DNA of 64,000 bases from the NCBI GenBank assembly GCA_964537955.1, contig CAZICY010000004.1:1-64000 (forward strand). The letters are read 5' to 3'. Positions 48,744 through 56,890 of the stretch are shown one piece after another; the first letter of the stretch is position 1, and each line of letters starts with the position of its first letter. Below the pieces are notes generated by a model that worked only from the letters and a program-made list of their open reading frames with translations, was not told the origin of the DNA and ran no database searches. Both the position numbers and the translations under genes were made by a program. This stretch comes from Mxb001 sp964537955. GTDB taxonomy: Bacteria > Actinomycetota > Actinomycetes > S36-B12.

Positions 48744-50708
48744 GTGCGCACCTACGGCCGCGTGGCCGCGACCCTCGCCGCCGTGCTGGCCCTTGTGGTC
48801 ATGGGCGCTGCGGCGCCCGCAGGCACCGCGTCTGAGGAGTCAGCGCAACAGAGATCGTCCCTGCGCGTGGGCAGCGTCGACCTACGCCCGTGCGACGTGA
48901 TGCGCGATGCCTACTGCGGTCGCATCGCGCGCGCGTGGGATCCGTCAGGGCGCGTGCCCGGCACTCTCACGGTCGGCTTCGCATGGATCCCCGCATCATC
49001 GGGCCGATCGATCGGCACGCTCGTCCCCCACGAGGGCGGCCCGGGCTACAGCACGACAGGCTCGGGCGAGTGGTTCGCCGAGATGTACGGCGATCTGATG
49101 ACCGATCACGACATGCTCCTCGTGGACGCCCGCGGCATGGGGCGCACGGCGGTCATCGCCTGCGCCGCGCTCGACCAGGGCACGATGCCCTTTGTCCGCG
49201 CCGTCGGTGCGTGCGCGCGCTCGCTCGGTGACCGCGCGTACTCCTATGGCACCGAGGCATCCGCCGACGACCTGGCTGCCGTGCTCGACGCCCTCGAGAT
49301 CGACAGGGTCGACATGTACGGCGACTCCTACGGGACGTTCTTCGGCCAGGTCTTTGCCGGACGCCACCCCGATCGCCTGCGCACCCTCATCCTCGACGGT
49401 GCCTACCCGACCTATGGCGAGTCCGCGTGGTACCCGACTCAGGGGCCGGCCCTGAGACGAGCACTCACCGCCCTCTGTGCGCGCAGTGCGCTCTGCGCGG
49501 CCGAACCCGGCATGCCGGTGCCGCTGCTGGAGCAGCTGCTCGAGCGCCTTCGCGCGAAGCCGATGCAGGTGCGCGCCCCCGGCGGCGACGGTCGCTGGCA
49601 CCGGGTGATGCTTGATCCGGAGGCTGTGGCCGCGGTCGCCTACAACGCCACCTATGTCTCCCCGACGTATCGTGAGTTCACCGCGGCGGTGCGCGCCGCA
49701 CTCGAGGGGGACGCACGACCGCTGGGCCGCCTCTTCGCTGAGTACTGGTGGACCGGCGACACGTCCAGCAACCCGCGCGAGTACAGCACCGGCGCGGAGG
49801 CCGCGGTCTCCTGCCACGACTACCCGCAGCTCTTCGACCTGCGCCGATCCCGCGAGGCCCGGCAGCGGCAGTATCACGATGCGTTCGCGCGCAAGCAGGC
49901 TTCTCAGCCCGACCTCTACGGCCCCTTCACCATCCGCGAGTACAAGCGCTCGGGCTGGACCTCCTTCGGCATGTGCCTGGAGTGGCCCAAGCCTCCGGTC
50001 GGCGCGGATTTCGGGCCGCCCCGTCCGCCGGATGGTGGGTATCCGGCCGTGCCCACCCTCGTCCTCTCCGGCGAACTCGACACGATCACGACGGCGGCCG
50101 AGGGAGACATGGTCGCGGCCCGATTCCCGCGGTCCCGTCACATCGTGGTCGCCAACGGCCTGCACGTCGTCGGTGGTGCCGGGCCTGACACGTGCGGACC
50201 GCGGCTCGTGCGCCACGTGGTGCGCACCGGTGGGCTCGACATCCCGAACTCTCTGGCCCAGTGTGCGGACACTGCTCCCATCATTCGTGCGGTCGGTACC
50301 TACCCGCGTGAGCTCGCCGCCGTCGAGTTCCCGGCCGGCGTCACGGACGACACCGTCGCGCGCCTGGCGGTGACGGCCGCTAACACTGCCGCGGACCTCA
50401 TCGACCGGTGGTGGCAGGGCTACTCCGACACCGGCTACGGCCTGCGCGGGGGCGAGTGGCGTTACACGGGAGAGCGGCGCGTGCGCTTCGTGCTCGAGGG
50501 CGTGCGGCTCGTGCGCGATCTGCCGGTGAGCGGCACCTTCACGTGGGATCGCACGAGCGGAGCGGTATCGGTCGACCTGAGACTTCCCATCAGCAGTGGT
50601 GTCCGCGCGGTGACGGGATCGTGGAACGCCGACGCCATGGGTGCCCTGGCCACGCTCACGGTCACGGGTGCACTGGGACCGGCGACGATCGTCGTGCCGG
50701 CGCCCTAG
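48744..50708 (+). CDS. Secreted alpha/beta hydrolase (S33-like) with extra C-terminal domain
   Basis: The 654-residue product starts at GTG 48744 (GAGG upstream) with a signal peptide (VAATLAAVLALVVMGAAAPA). The hydrolase part has VPHEGGPGYS (oxyanion), HDMLLVDARGMGRT, nucleophile elbow MYGDSYGTFFGQV and, late, LSGELDTIT (acid) and NGLHVVGG (His). About 160 residues follow (from NSLAQCADTAPIIRAVGTYP), ending in beta-rich repeats RYTGERRVRFVLEGVRLVRD, probably a separate binding domain. Relatives are actinobacterial tripeptidyl/prolyl peptidases. It resembles the hydrolase at 15515 only in the catalytic motifs. Confidence 0.85.
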   Translation: MRTYGRVAATLAAVLALVVMGAAAPAGTASEESAQQRSSLRVGSVDLRPCDVMRDAYCGRIARAWDPSGRVPGTLTVGFAWIPASSGRSIGTLVPHEGGPGYSTTGSGEWFAEMYGDLMTDHDMLLVDARGMGRTAVIACAALDQGTMPFVRAVGACARSLGDRAYSYGTEASADDLAAVLDALEIDRVDMYGDSYGTFFGQVFAGRHPDRLRTLILDGAYPTYGESAWYPTQGPALRRALTALCARSALCAAEPGMPVPLLEQLLERLRAKPMQVRAPGGDGRWHRVMLDPEAVAAVAYNATYVSPTYREFTAAVRAALEGDARPLGRLFAEYWWTGDTSSNPREYSTGAEAAVSCHDYPQLFDLRRSREARQRQYHDAFARKQASQPDLYGPFTIREYKRSGWTSFGMCLEWPKPPVGADFGPPRPPDGGYPAVPTLVLSGELDTITTAAEGDMVAARFPRSRHIVVANGLHVVGGAGPDTCGPRLVRHVVRTGGLDIPNSLAQCADTAPIIRAVGTYPRELAAVEFPAGVTDDTVARLAVTAANTAADLIDRWWQGYSDTGYGLRGGEWRYTGERRVRFVLEGVRLVRDLPVSGTFTWDRTSGAVSVDLRLPISSGVRAVTGSWNADAMGALATLTVTGALGPATIVVPAP

Positions 50709-50760
50709 GCGGGGCAGCACCGTGCCTTCCGCGAGCGTCTCCCTGTGGCAGGGTGCCGCT

Positions 50761-52128
50761 ATGGATCGTCGGCACTTCCTCGGTGCATCGGGACTCGCCG
50801 CCGCCGCATTCCTCGCCGGGCCCGGGGACGCGCTCGCGCTCGGTCGCCGACGCGTGCCCGAGCCAGTGTCCGCTCTCGTCACGCGCTGGGACACGGATCC
50901 GTGGTCGCGCGGGTCCTACTCCGCCCTTCCCGCCGGCACGTCACCCTCGGTGCGCCGCACCCTCGCCGACGCGATCCTCGGGGGGCGTATCGCGCTGGCC
51001 GGCGAGTATGCGAGCAAGGCCTACCCGGCGACGACGACCGGCGCCTACCTTTCCGGGCGGCACGCAGCCGGGCGCCTGCTCGATCGCGTCAACGCACGGA
51101 CGGCGATCGTCGTCGGCGCGGGCCTGGCAGGCGCGGCGGCGGCCCATGACCTTCGCGCGGCCGGCGTCGAGGTCACGGTCGTCGAGGCGCGCGATCGCGT
51201 CGGAGGACGCATCTGGAGCAATGAGCAATGGGGCGTGCCGGTCGAGCTGGGCGCCGCGTGGATCCACGGCACGCGCGGCAACCCGATCGTGCCGCTCGCC
51301 CGCGCCGCGGGACTCGGGCTCGTGCCCACGGACTACGACGACGCCGTCGCGCGCGACACGCTCACCGGCCTGCCATCTGCGAAGGCAGAGGCGCGATGGA
51401 CGCGCCTGGATGGCCTGCTCGAGCAGCTGGGCGAGGCATGGCCGCCGAGATCGCTCAGCGTTGCGGACTGGCTCGCACGCCAGGACTGGACGACCGGTCG
51501 CATCGATGCGTGGGCCACGCAGGTCGAAGTCACGCAGGAGTACGGGCTCGACCCGGGCCGACTCGGCGTCCGCGCCACGGAGGAAGGTGCGGCGTACCGC
51601 GGCGGCGACGTCCTCGTCGCGGACGGCTACGTGACGATCGTCGACGACCTGCTCGAGGGCATCGACGTGCGACGCGGCGTGGCGGCCAGGTCCGCTGCCG
51701 TGAGTGGAAGGCGCGTGGACGTCGCACTCGCCTCGGGCGAGCGTCTCTCCGCGGACATCGCGGTGATCGCCGTGCCGCTCGCACTCGTGCGCGCCGGCCT
51801 GCCGAAGCTGCCCGACATGGGCCGCGGCGTGCGCACCGCCCTGCGCGGGCTCGTCACGGGAGTCTTCGAGAAGGTCGTGCTCCGCTACGACGAGCAGTGG
51901 TGGGGTGACCACCGCGTCTACGGGATCGTGGGCGGCGGCGCCCCGGGCGCTCCCGCAGGGTCCGCGGCCGCCCTGCGCTGGACCGAGTTCTACTCGCTCT
52001 CCGACGTGCTCGGCTTCCCCGCCCTCGCGGGTTTCAGTGGCGGATCGAGCGCTCGGTCACGGCCTGCCTCGGATGCCGGCTGTGCGACGGAAGCACAGCG
52101 CGCCCTCACCGCGGCCTTCGCCGGCTGA
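50761..52128 (+). CDS. Tat-exported flavin amine oxidase, circularly permuted
   Basis: The 455-residue protein begins with a twin-arginine-type signal (MDRRHFLGASGLAAAAFLAG). Residues about 37-110 (LVTRWDTDPWSRGSYSALPA, GRIALAGEYASKAYPATTTG and AYLSGRHAAGRLL) are the segment that normally ENDS amine oxidases. Only then comes the FAD Rossmann start, IVVGAGLAGAAAAHDL at about residues 117-132, and VEARDRVGGRIWS. The chain stops at LRWTEFYSLSDVLGFPALAG followed by TEAQRALTAAFAG, where a normal enzyme would continue into TRW..DP. So the order is permuted with no motif lost. Probably an extracytoplasmic amine oxidase exported folded with FAD. Confidence 0.88.
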   Translation: MDRRHFLGASGLAAAAFLAGPGDALALGRRRVPEPVSALVTRWDTDPWSRGSYSALPAGTSPSVRRTLADAILGGRIALAGEYASKAYPATTTGAYLSGRHAAGRLLDRVNARTAIVVGAGLAGAAAAHDLRAAGVEVTVVEARDRVGGRIWSNEQWGVPVELGAAWIHGTRGNPIVPLARAAGLGLVPTDYDDAVARDTLTGLPSAKAEARWTRLDGLLEQLGEAWPPRSLSVADWLARQDWTTGRIDAWATQVEVTQEYGLDPGRLGVRATEEGAAYRGGDVLVADGYVTIVDDLLEGIDVRRGVAARSAAVSGRRVDVALASGERLSADIAVIAVPLALVRAGLPKLPDMGRGVRTALRGLVTGVFEKVVLRYDEQWWGDHRVYGIVGGGAPGAPAGSAAALRWTEFYSLSDVLGFPALAGFSGGSSARSRPASDAGCATEAQRALTAAFAG

Positions 52129-52151
52129 CGCCCTGCCGCCACAATGGTCAC

Positions 52152-52502
52152 GTGATCGAGGTCTCGCCCGCCGAGTTCGAGGAGCTCGTGGCCGAGGCCC
52201 TCGAGGCGGTGCCCGTCGAGCTCGCGCGCCTCATCGACAATGTCGTCTTCGTCATCGAGGCTGACGGGCCACCCGACGACCCCGACCTGCTCGGGCTCTA
52301 CGAGGGCATCGCCCTCACGGAGCGGGATGCGACGTACGCCGGAGCCCTCCCCGATCGCATCACGATCTACCGCAACCCGACGCTGCGGATCTGCGACACC
52401 TATGAGGACGTCGTCGAAGAGGTCACCATCACCGTCGTGCACGAGATCGCCCACCACTTCGGCATCGATGACGAGCGCTTGCACGAGCTCGGCTACGACT
52501 GA
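52152..52502 (+). CDS. Zincin-like metallopeptidase family protein
   Basis: The 116-residue protein has the short metallopeptidase signature VVHEIAHHFGIDDERLHELG, with HExxH and a third acidic/His ligand, near its C-terminus, and an acidic N-terminus (EVSPAEFEELVAEALEAVP). It belongs to a small family of minimal zincins present in most Actinobacteria. No signal peptide is seen. GTG 52152 follows the amine oxidase by 23 bases. Substrates are unknown. Confidence 0.88.
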   Translation: MIEVSPAEFEELVAEALEAVPVELARLIDNVVFVIEADGPPDDPDLLGLYEGIALTERDATYAGALPDRITIYRNPTLRICDTYEDVVEEVTITVVHEIAHHFGIDDERLHELGYD

Positions 52503-52508
52503 GCGGCA

Positions 52509-53156
52509 CTACCTCGGCTTGACGGTGCCGTCCATGTAGACGGTGAGGATCTGCAGGCCACCCTGGCCGTCGTCGTAGTTGACGTACCAGCGCAGCTTGC
52601 CGAAGTCCGAAGCGGACGTCGTGGCCTGCATGAGGTTCATTGCCGCGAGCGGCACGTCGGTGGGAAACCTGTCCGAGTTCTCCTCGCGGTAGTCCTCAGC
52701 CAGCTGGAGCGCGCGGTTGGCCCCGATGCGCAGTTTCTTGTCCACGCCGGTGCTGCCACCCCATCCCTCGTTGGACGTGATGACGCCGGTCTGGCACATG
52801 CCGTCGTACTTGATGAGCAGCGACATCCCTCGGTCGGCGCCACGGGCGGTGACGAGGTTGACGTTGAAGGCCACCTGATTGGCGGTCAGCGTGACCGCCT
52901 TGAGTGGATCCGTGTCGGCGGGGTCCCCCTCGAGGTCCACCTCCATCATCTTGGAGTCCTTCAGCTTCGCGCCCTTGCCGTAGTACTGCTCCGCAAGCTG
53001 GGGGATGTCGAGTTTGCGAAAGTCCTTCTGTGCCTTGGCCATGAGGGGACGGACGTTGCCTGACCACCCGCACAGGTCGTCAGCCGCCTGCGCGGAGACC
53101 GGGGCTGCCAAGAGCCCCGCGGACAGGGCCAACACCGCGACTGCGGACTTCCACAT
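52509..53156 (-). CDS. Secreted protein, paralogue A
   Basis: The 215-residue protein has a signal peptide (SAVAVLALSAGLLAAPVSAQA). The mature domain begins DDLCGWSGNVRPLMAKAQ and ends TSASDFGKLRWYVNYDDGQG, then GLQILTVYMDGTVKPR. Its neighbour at 53226 has the same landmarks, so the two are tandem duplicates. A Cys pair (CGWSG and GMCQTG) is shared. No catalytic motif is recognised. GAGGAGG lies five bases before ATG 53156. Confidence 0.8.
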   Translation of the reverse strand: MWKSAVAVLALSAGLLAAPVSAQAADDLCGWSGNVRPLMAKAQKDFRKLDIPQLAEQYYGKGAKLKDSKMMEVDLEGDPADTDPLKAVTLTANQVAFNVNLVTARGADRGMSLLIKYDGMCQTGVITSNEGWGGSTGVDKKLRIGANRALQLAEDYREENSDRFPTDVPLAAMNLMQATTSASDFGKLRWYVNYDDGQGGLQILTVYMDGTVKPR

Positions 53157-53171
53157 GGCGCCTCCTCATGA

Positions 53172-53204
53172 CGATGCCCCCGTGCGCTGAGCATGGGGGC
53201 ATCG
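53172..53204 (-). terminator. Hairpin between the two secreted paralogues
   Basis: CGATGCCCCCGTGC and GCATGGGGGCATCG pair over 14 bases (one G-U) around GCTGA. On the minus strand it follows the stop of paralogue B by 21 bases and precedes the ribosome site of paralogue A by about seven. It probably terminates or attenuates read-through. Confidence 0.65.
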
Positions 53205-53225
53205 ACGGGGTAAATCAAGTACTGA

Positions 53226-53882
53226 CTACATGGGGGAGACCTTGCCGTTCATGTAGACAGCGAGGATCTGCAGCTCGCCCGGCGCTGGTGAGTAGTTGAC
53301 GTACCAGCGCAGCTTGCCGAAGTCCGGCGGAGCGGTAGTCGCCTGCATGAGGTTCATCATGACCAGCGGCGCATCGAGCGGGAAGTCCGCCGAGTGCTTC
53401 TTGCGGTAGGCCTGAGCCAACTTAAGCGCCTCATTGGCGTTCACCGTGAGGGCCTGGTCGGTGCCCGTGCTGCCGACCCAGGCATCCTGGACGACGACCG
53501 TCGTCTTGTAGCACAGGCCATAGAAGCGCACCTGCGCACTGATCACGGACTCCTTGCCCCCGGACTTCACCATGATGTTGTAGGCAACCCGGTTGTTGCG
53601 CAGCGTGAGGGCCTTCGTGGGCTTCGTCTCTTCGCCCTTCTGCGCGAGGAGATCCACCTCCATGCGCTTGTACGACTTGATCTTGACGTTGTCGCCCATG
53701 CGGGCCTTGATCCGCTCGGTCACCTGCTCCGAGCGCACGCGACGATCGGCCTTCTGCATGAGCGGAATGACGTCTCCGGTCCAGCCGCAGGCGGCGCCCT
53801 GGTCGGCCTGCGCCGCGCTCACGGGCGACACGATGATGCCGGCAGCGAGGGCCAGCGCGGCGCCAATCGATACGAGTCTCAT
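53226..53882 (-). CDS. Secreted protein, paralogue B
   Basis: The 218-residue protein starts at ATG 53882 (GAGGAAGGG upstream) with a signal peptide (VSIGAALALAAGIIVSPVSA). The mature domain begins AACGWTGDVIPLMQKADRRV and ends APPDFGKLRWYVNYSPAPGE, then LQILAVYMNGKVSPM. The shared CGW(S/T)G(N/D)V..LM opening and the near-identical DFGKLRWYVNY region show duplication with paralogue A. The middle is more diverged and more Lys-rich. Family unknown; both are probably extracellular. Confidence 0.8.
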   Translation of the reverse strand: MRLVSIGAALALAAGIIVSPVSAAQADQGAACGWTGDVIPLMQKADRRVRSEQVTERIKARMGDNVKIKSYKRMEVDLLAQKGEETKPTKALTLRNNRVAYNIMVKSGGKESVISAQVRFYGLCYKTTVVVQDAWVGSTGTDQALTVNANEALKLAQAYRKKHSADFPLDAPLVMMNLMQATTAPPDFGKLRWYVNYSPAPGELQILAVYMNGKVSPM

Positions 53883-53946
53883 GGGATCCCTTCCTCGGGG
53901 TGTTGGCCGCCATTGTGCACGCGGGGGCGCCCCGGGGGAAGGGAGT

Positions 53947-54969
53947 TCAGTTCCGCGGCGCGGCGGCTCGGCGCAGCCGGTCAGCGACGGCCTCGCCGAC
54001 GCCCTCCGCGTCGGGGTCGGGGGGTACCGCGATGACGAAGGCGATCCCTGCGGCGTCGGCTCTGCGCAGGGCGTCGTAGAGGCCGCGCGCGTAGTCCTCG
54101 ACCGCGAGCGGCTCAAGCAGGCGCACAGTGCCCTCGGGCGAAGTGATGCCTGCCGAGGCGATGACTCCGATGCTGCCCGCCCGCGTGCCACTCACGACGG
54201 CAGCGTCGACGTATGCGGCAAGGGCTTCGCCATCGGGGGCCAGCGCGAGGCGAGCCGCGGGGGCGTAGTGGGACGGGAGAGCGCCGGGCACGCGGATGCC
54301 GGATGCCCTGGCGTCCAGCGCCTCCAGGCCGGTGATGCGCTCGATGTCAGCGACCCCGATGCCGCCGGGGCGCAGCACCCGCGGCTGTGGGCCGGTGCAG
54401 TCGACGATCGTCGACTCGACGCCGACGGTGCATGCGCCCCCGTCGATCGCCACGTCGGAGTCGGCAAGGAGGTCGCCCAGGTCGGCGAGCGCATGCGCGA
54501 GCGCCGTCGGACTCACGTGACCGAAGCGGTTGGCGCTGGGCGCGGCGACGCCATGGGGCGCCCCCGTGGGGTCCGCCGCGTCCATGGCACGCAGCACCTC
54601 GAGCGCGAGTGGGTGCCCAGGCACGCGCAGTGCCACCGTGTCCTGGCGTCCCGTCACATCGTCCGTGGCCCGCGCCGAGCGGGGGAGCACGAGCGTGAGG
54701 GGCCCGGGCCAGAACGCATCGGCGAGTTGGCGCGCGTAGTCGGGGACCTCGCGCACCCACGATCCGGGAGCGTCGGGATCGAGCCGCGGATCCGCGACGT
54801 GGACGATCACCGGATGCAGTGACGGGCGGCCTTTCACGGCATAGATGCGCGCCACCGCGGCGGGATCATCCGCGCGACCGGCGAGGCCGTAGACGGTCTC
54901 GGTCGGCAGCACGGCGAGCGCGCCCTCCAGGAGCGCTGCTGCGGCGGCGCCGGGATCGGCCTGGATCAC
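53947..54969 (-). CDS. L-threonylcarbamoyladenylate synthase (Sua5/YrdC)
   Basis: The 340-residue enzyme has the YrdC core: LPTETVYGLAGRADDPAAVA, RIYAVKGRPSLHPVIVHVAD, ADAFWPGPLTLVLPRS, ALRVPGHPLALEVLRA, GVAAPSANRFGHVSPTAL and GVESTIVDCTG, then LRPGGI. A C-terminal Sua5 extension starts near PSHYAPAARLAL. It makes threonylcarbamoyl-AMP for the t6A tRNA modification, an essential step. It overlaps the TPR gene stop by four bases (GTGA), so it is co-translated with that gene. Confidence 0.93.
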   Translation of the reverse strand: MIQADPGAAAAALLEGALAVLPTETVYGLAGRADDPAAVARIYAVKGRPSLHPVIVHVADPRLDPDAPGSWVREVPDYARQLADAFWPGPLTLVLPRSARATDDVTGRQDTVALRVPGHPLALEVLRAMDAADPTGAPHGVAAPSANRFGHVSPTALAHALADLGDLLADSDVAIDGGACTVGVESTIVDCTGPQPRVLRPGGIGVADIERITGLEALDARASGIRVPGALPSHYAPAARLALAPDGEALAAYVDAAVVSGTRAGSIGVIASAGITSPEGTVRLLEPLAVEDYARGLYDALRRADAAGIAFVIAVPPDPDAEGVGEAVADRLRRAAAPRN

Positions 54970-56366
54970 GTCGCGGCACCTGCCCGCACGTGACGCATCT
55001 GATGGCCGCCGCTGCCGAAGGCCTCCGGCGGTGGCGTCGCGCCCTGCGCGACGAGGTCGAGCACTCGCAGGTTGAAATCGCAGTCCGGGATCGCATCGGG
55101 GTCATCGGCGCGCAGGACCTCGGGGATCGCGAGGTAGGCCTCGCGGGCTGCGAGGTAGCGCTGCCGCGACGCGTCGTACGAACCGAGCCTGCCGAGGAGA
55201 GCGGCGGCCTCGTGCGCACACTCGGCGGCGCGCTCAGCGAGCCCGGCCTCGGCGTAGGCGGACCCGGCGGTATCGAGGAGAGAGAGGGCTTCGACCGCCT
55301 CATGGGCATCGCCGCCGCGCAGGCGCACGATCGCCTCGCCGTGTCGTGCGTCCGCCGCGCGGACCGGATCGGGCAGCCGCTCCGCGACGCGGACGGCGGC
55401 GTCGAAGGAGTCGATCGCGGCCGGCGAGTCGCCGAGCAGGTCGTACGCCGTGCCCCGCGTGGCGAGCAGGTCCGCCTCGGTGGCCCGGTCGTCGAGGGCC
55501 CGCGCGGACGCGAGCGCCTCATCGAGCACCTCGACGGCCTGCCGCGCGCGATCGCGCTCGGCCAGGCGCCACGCGAGTCCCGGCGCGGCCGCGATGGCAG
55601 CGCGATGGTCCTCGAGCGAACGGAAGCCATCGAAGGCCGCGCGCAAGGTGGCATCTGCCTCGTCGTCCAGGCCCTGTGCGGCGAGCGCCGCACCGAGAAC
55701 CTGTCGCGCGCGCGCAGTGAGCGCAGGGTCCTCGTCGGAATCTCGGATGACGGTGAGCGCCTCGCGGATCGCCTCGTCATACCTGCCCTCGTCCACCAGG
55801 TGCGCGGCACGCTCGTAGCGTGCGGCGCGGCGGTCCTCCTCGGCAAGTCCGGGATCGCGCAGCGTGCGGTCGAGTGCGCCCAGGGCCTCGGCACCGGCCC
55901 CGTCCGCACGCGAGACCTCGTCGGCGAGCGCGTCGAGCTGCTTGCGCATGCCGCGACGGGTGAAGCCCTTCGTCCAGGGCCGCGCCTCGTCGATCGCCAC
56001 GCGCGCGTCGCTCCAGCGCCCCAGGCGCGTGAGGGCGGTGGCCCGCCCGATGCGGGCCCAGGCTTCGAGGGAGTCGATGTCGCCGAGTTCCTCACCAGCG
56101 GGCGGCAGGGACAGCGACGTCATGCGCAGCAGGCGCTGGCGATCGTGCTCGCCGTCATCCCTGAGCATGGCGGCGTAGTCGAGTGCGGCGTCGAGGTCGG
56201 CGAGAGCCTCGTCGGCCCTGCCCAGGGCGATGAGCGCGTGCGCCGCGCGCGTGCGCTGCAGCGCCACCGAATAGGACTGCCCCTGCGCCCGGGCTGTCTC
56301 CTGGCGAGCGCGCGCGTCGGCGAGGAAGGCCTCTGCCTGGTCGCGCATGGCCGACTCATCTGCCAT
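54966..56366 (-). CDS. TPR-repeat protein
   Basis: ATG 56366 gives a 466-residue, Ala/Arg/Asp-rich all-helical protein made of at least nine tetratricopeptide-like units. Examples are RAAHALIALGRADEALADLD, ARIGRATALTRLGRWSDARV and ATRGTAYDLLGDSPAAIDSF. It has no signal peptide or enzymatic domain, so a scaffold role in the cytosol is likely. GTG 56384 is a possible alternative start. It is upstream of and coupled to Sua5. Confidence 0.83.
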   Translation of the reverse strand: MADESAMRDQAEAFLADARARQETARAQGQSYSVALQRTRAAHALIALGRADEALADLDAALDYAAMLRDDGEHDRQRLLRMTSLSLPPAGEELGDIDSLEAWARIGRATALTRLGRWSDARVAIDEARPWTKGFTRRGMRKQLDALADEVSRADGAGAEALGALDRTLRDPGLAEEDRRAARYERAAHLVDEGRYDEAIREALTVIRDSDEDPALTARARQVLGAALAAQGLDDEADATLRAAFDGFRSLEDHRAAIAAAPGLAWRLAERDRARQAVEVLDEALASARALDDRATEADLLATRGTAYDLLGDSPAAIDSFDAAVRVAERLPDPVRAADARHGEAIVRLRGGDAHEAVEALSLLDTAGSAYAEAGLAERAAECAHEAAALLGRLGSYDASRQRYLAAREAYLAIPEVLRADDPDAIPDCDFNLRVLDLVAQGATPPPEAFGSGGHQMRHVRAGAAT

Positions 56367-56536
56367 TCGTCCACTATGGCGCACGTCACATCAGCGGCCG
56401 GGCAGGGGTGTCCTCCTGCGGATCCCCAGGGGATTCCGTGGCCCACGTCACTCTCTCGTCACGTCGATGTCACGGCCGTGTCGCGCTCATGGAGCATGGT
56501 GGAAGGGATCTCACCGGATCGCCTGAGAAGTTGACG

Positions 56537-56555
56537 GACCGCCCACAAGGCGGTC
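56537..56555 (+). promoter_or_regulatory. Hairpin abutting the ribosome site of a small gene
   Basis: GACCGCC and GGCGGTC pair perfectly around CACAA and end directly at GAGGAGGA, the ribosome site for ATG 56567. The stem may hold the site open or regulate it. A second near-palindrome, GGATCCCCAGGGGATTCC, lies further upstream at 56419-56436. Confidence 0.45.
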
Positions 56556-56566
56556 GAGGAGGAATC

Positions 56567-56707
56567 ATGAAGACGCTGATGTCGTGGCTGAAGCCCAAGC
56601 CGAGCAAGCCGGCCAGCATCCGACGCACCTGGGATCGCGAGCGCTCGCGCGCCATGTCGCCGTCGCACCGCGACGAGATCGACGCGATCTTCTCGCGCTA
56701 CCTGTAG
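56567..56707 (+). CDS. Small basic protein
   Basis: ATG 56567 follows GAGGAGGA by three bases and encodes 46 residues: MKTLMSWLKPKPSKPASI, then RRTWDRERSRAMSPSHRDEI and DAIFSRYL. The N-terminus is amphipathic and basic, and the C-terminal DEIDAIFSRYL resembles the conserved tail of short actinobacterial proteins. It could be a peripheral membrane or nucleic-acid-binding protein. No domain is known. Confidence 0.65.
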   Translation: MKTLMSWLKPKPSKPASIRRTWDRERSRAMSPSHRDEIDAIFSRYL

Positions 56708-56890
56708 CCCCGGGGACCTTCACGAGCGCGGCCTCACGTGAGGTCGCCGACCGGGCACCGAAGTGTCAGGATCGTGTAAGGACCATGGGGGAGCGGCCTC
56801 CTCGGGGAACATCCGAGCCCCGGGGGGCGTCACCATAGTCACAGGCCAGGCCCCGGGCACCTCGCCGGGCCGGCGACGAGGAGGACACAG

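Noticed and set aside
54819..56534. A 571-codon plus-strand frame
   Set aside because: It is antisense to the Sua5 and TPR genes, both of which have clear motifs and coupled starts.
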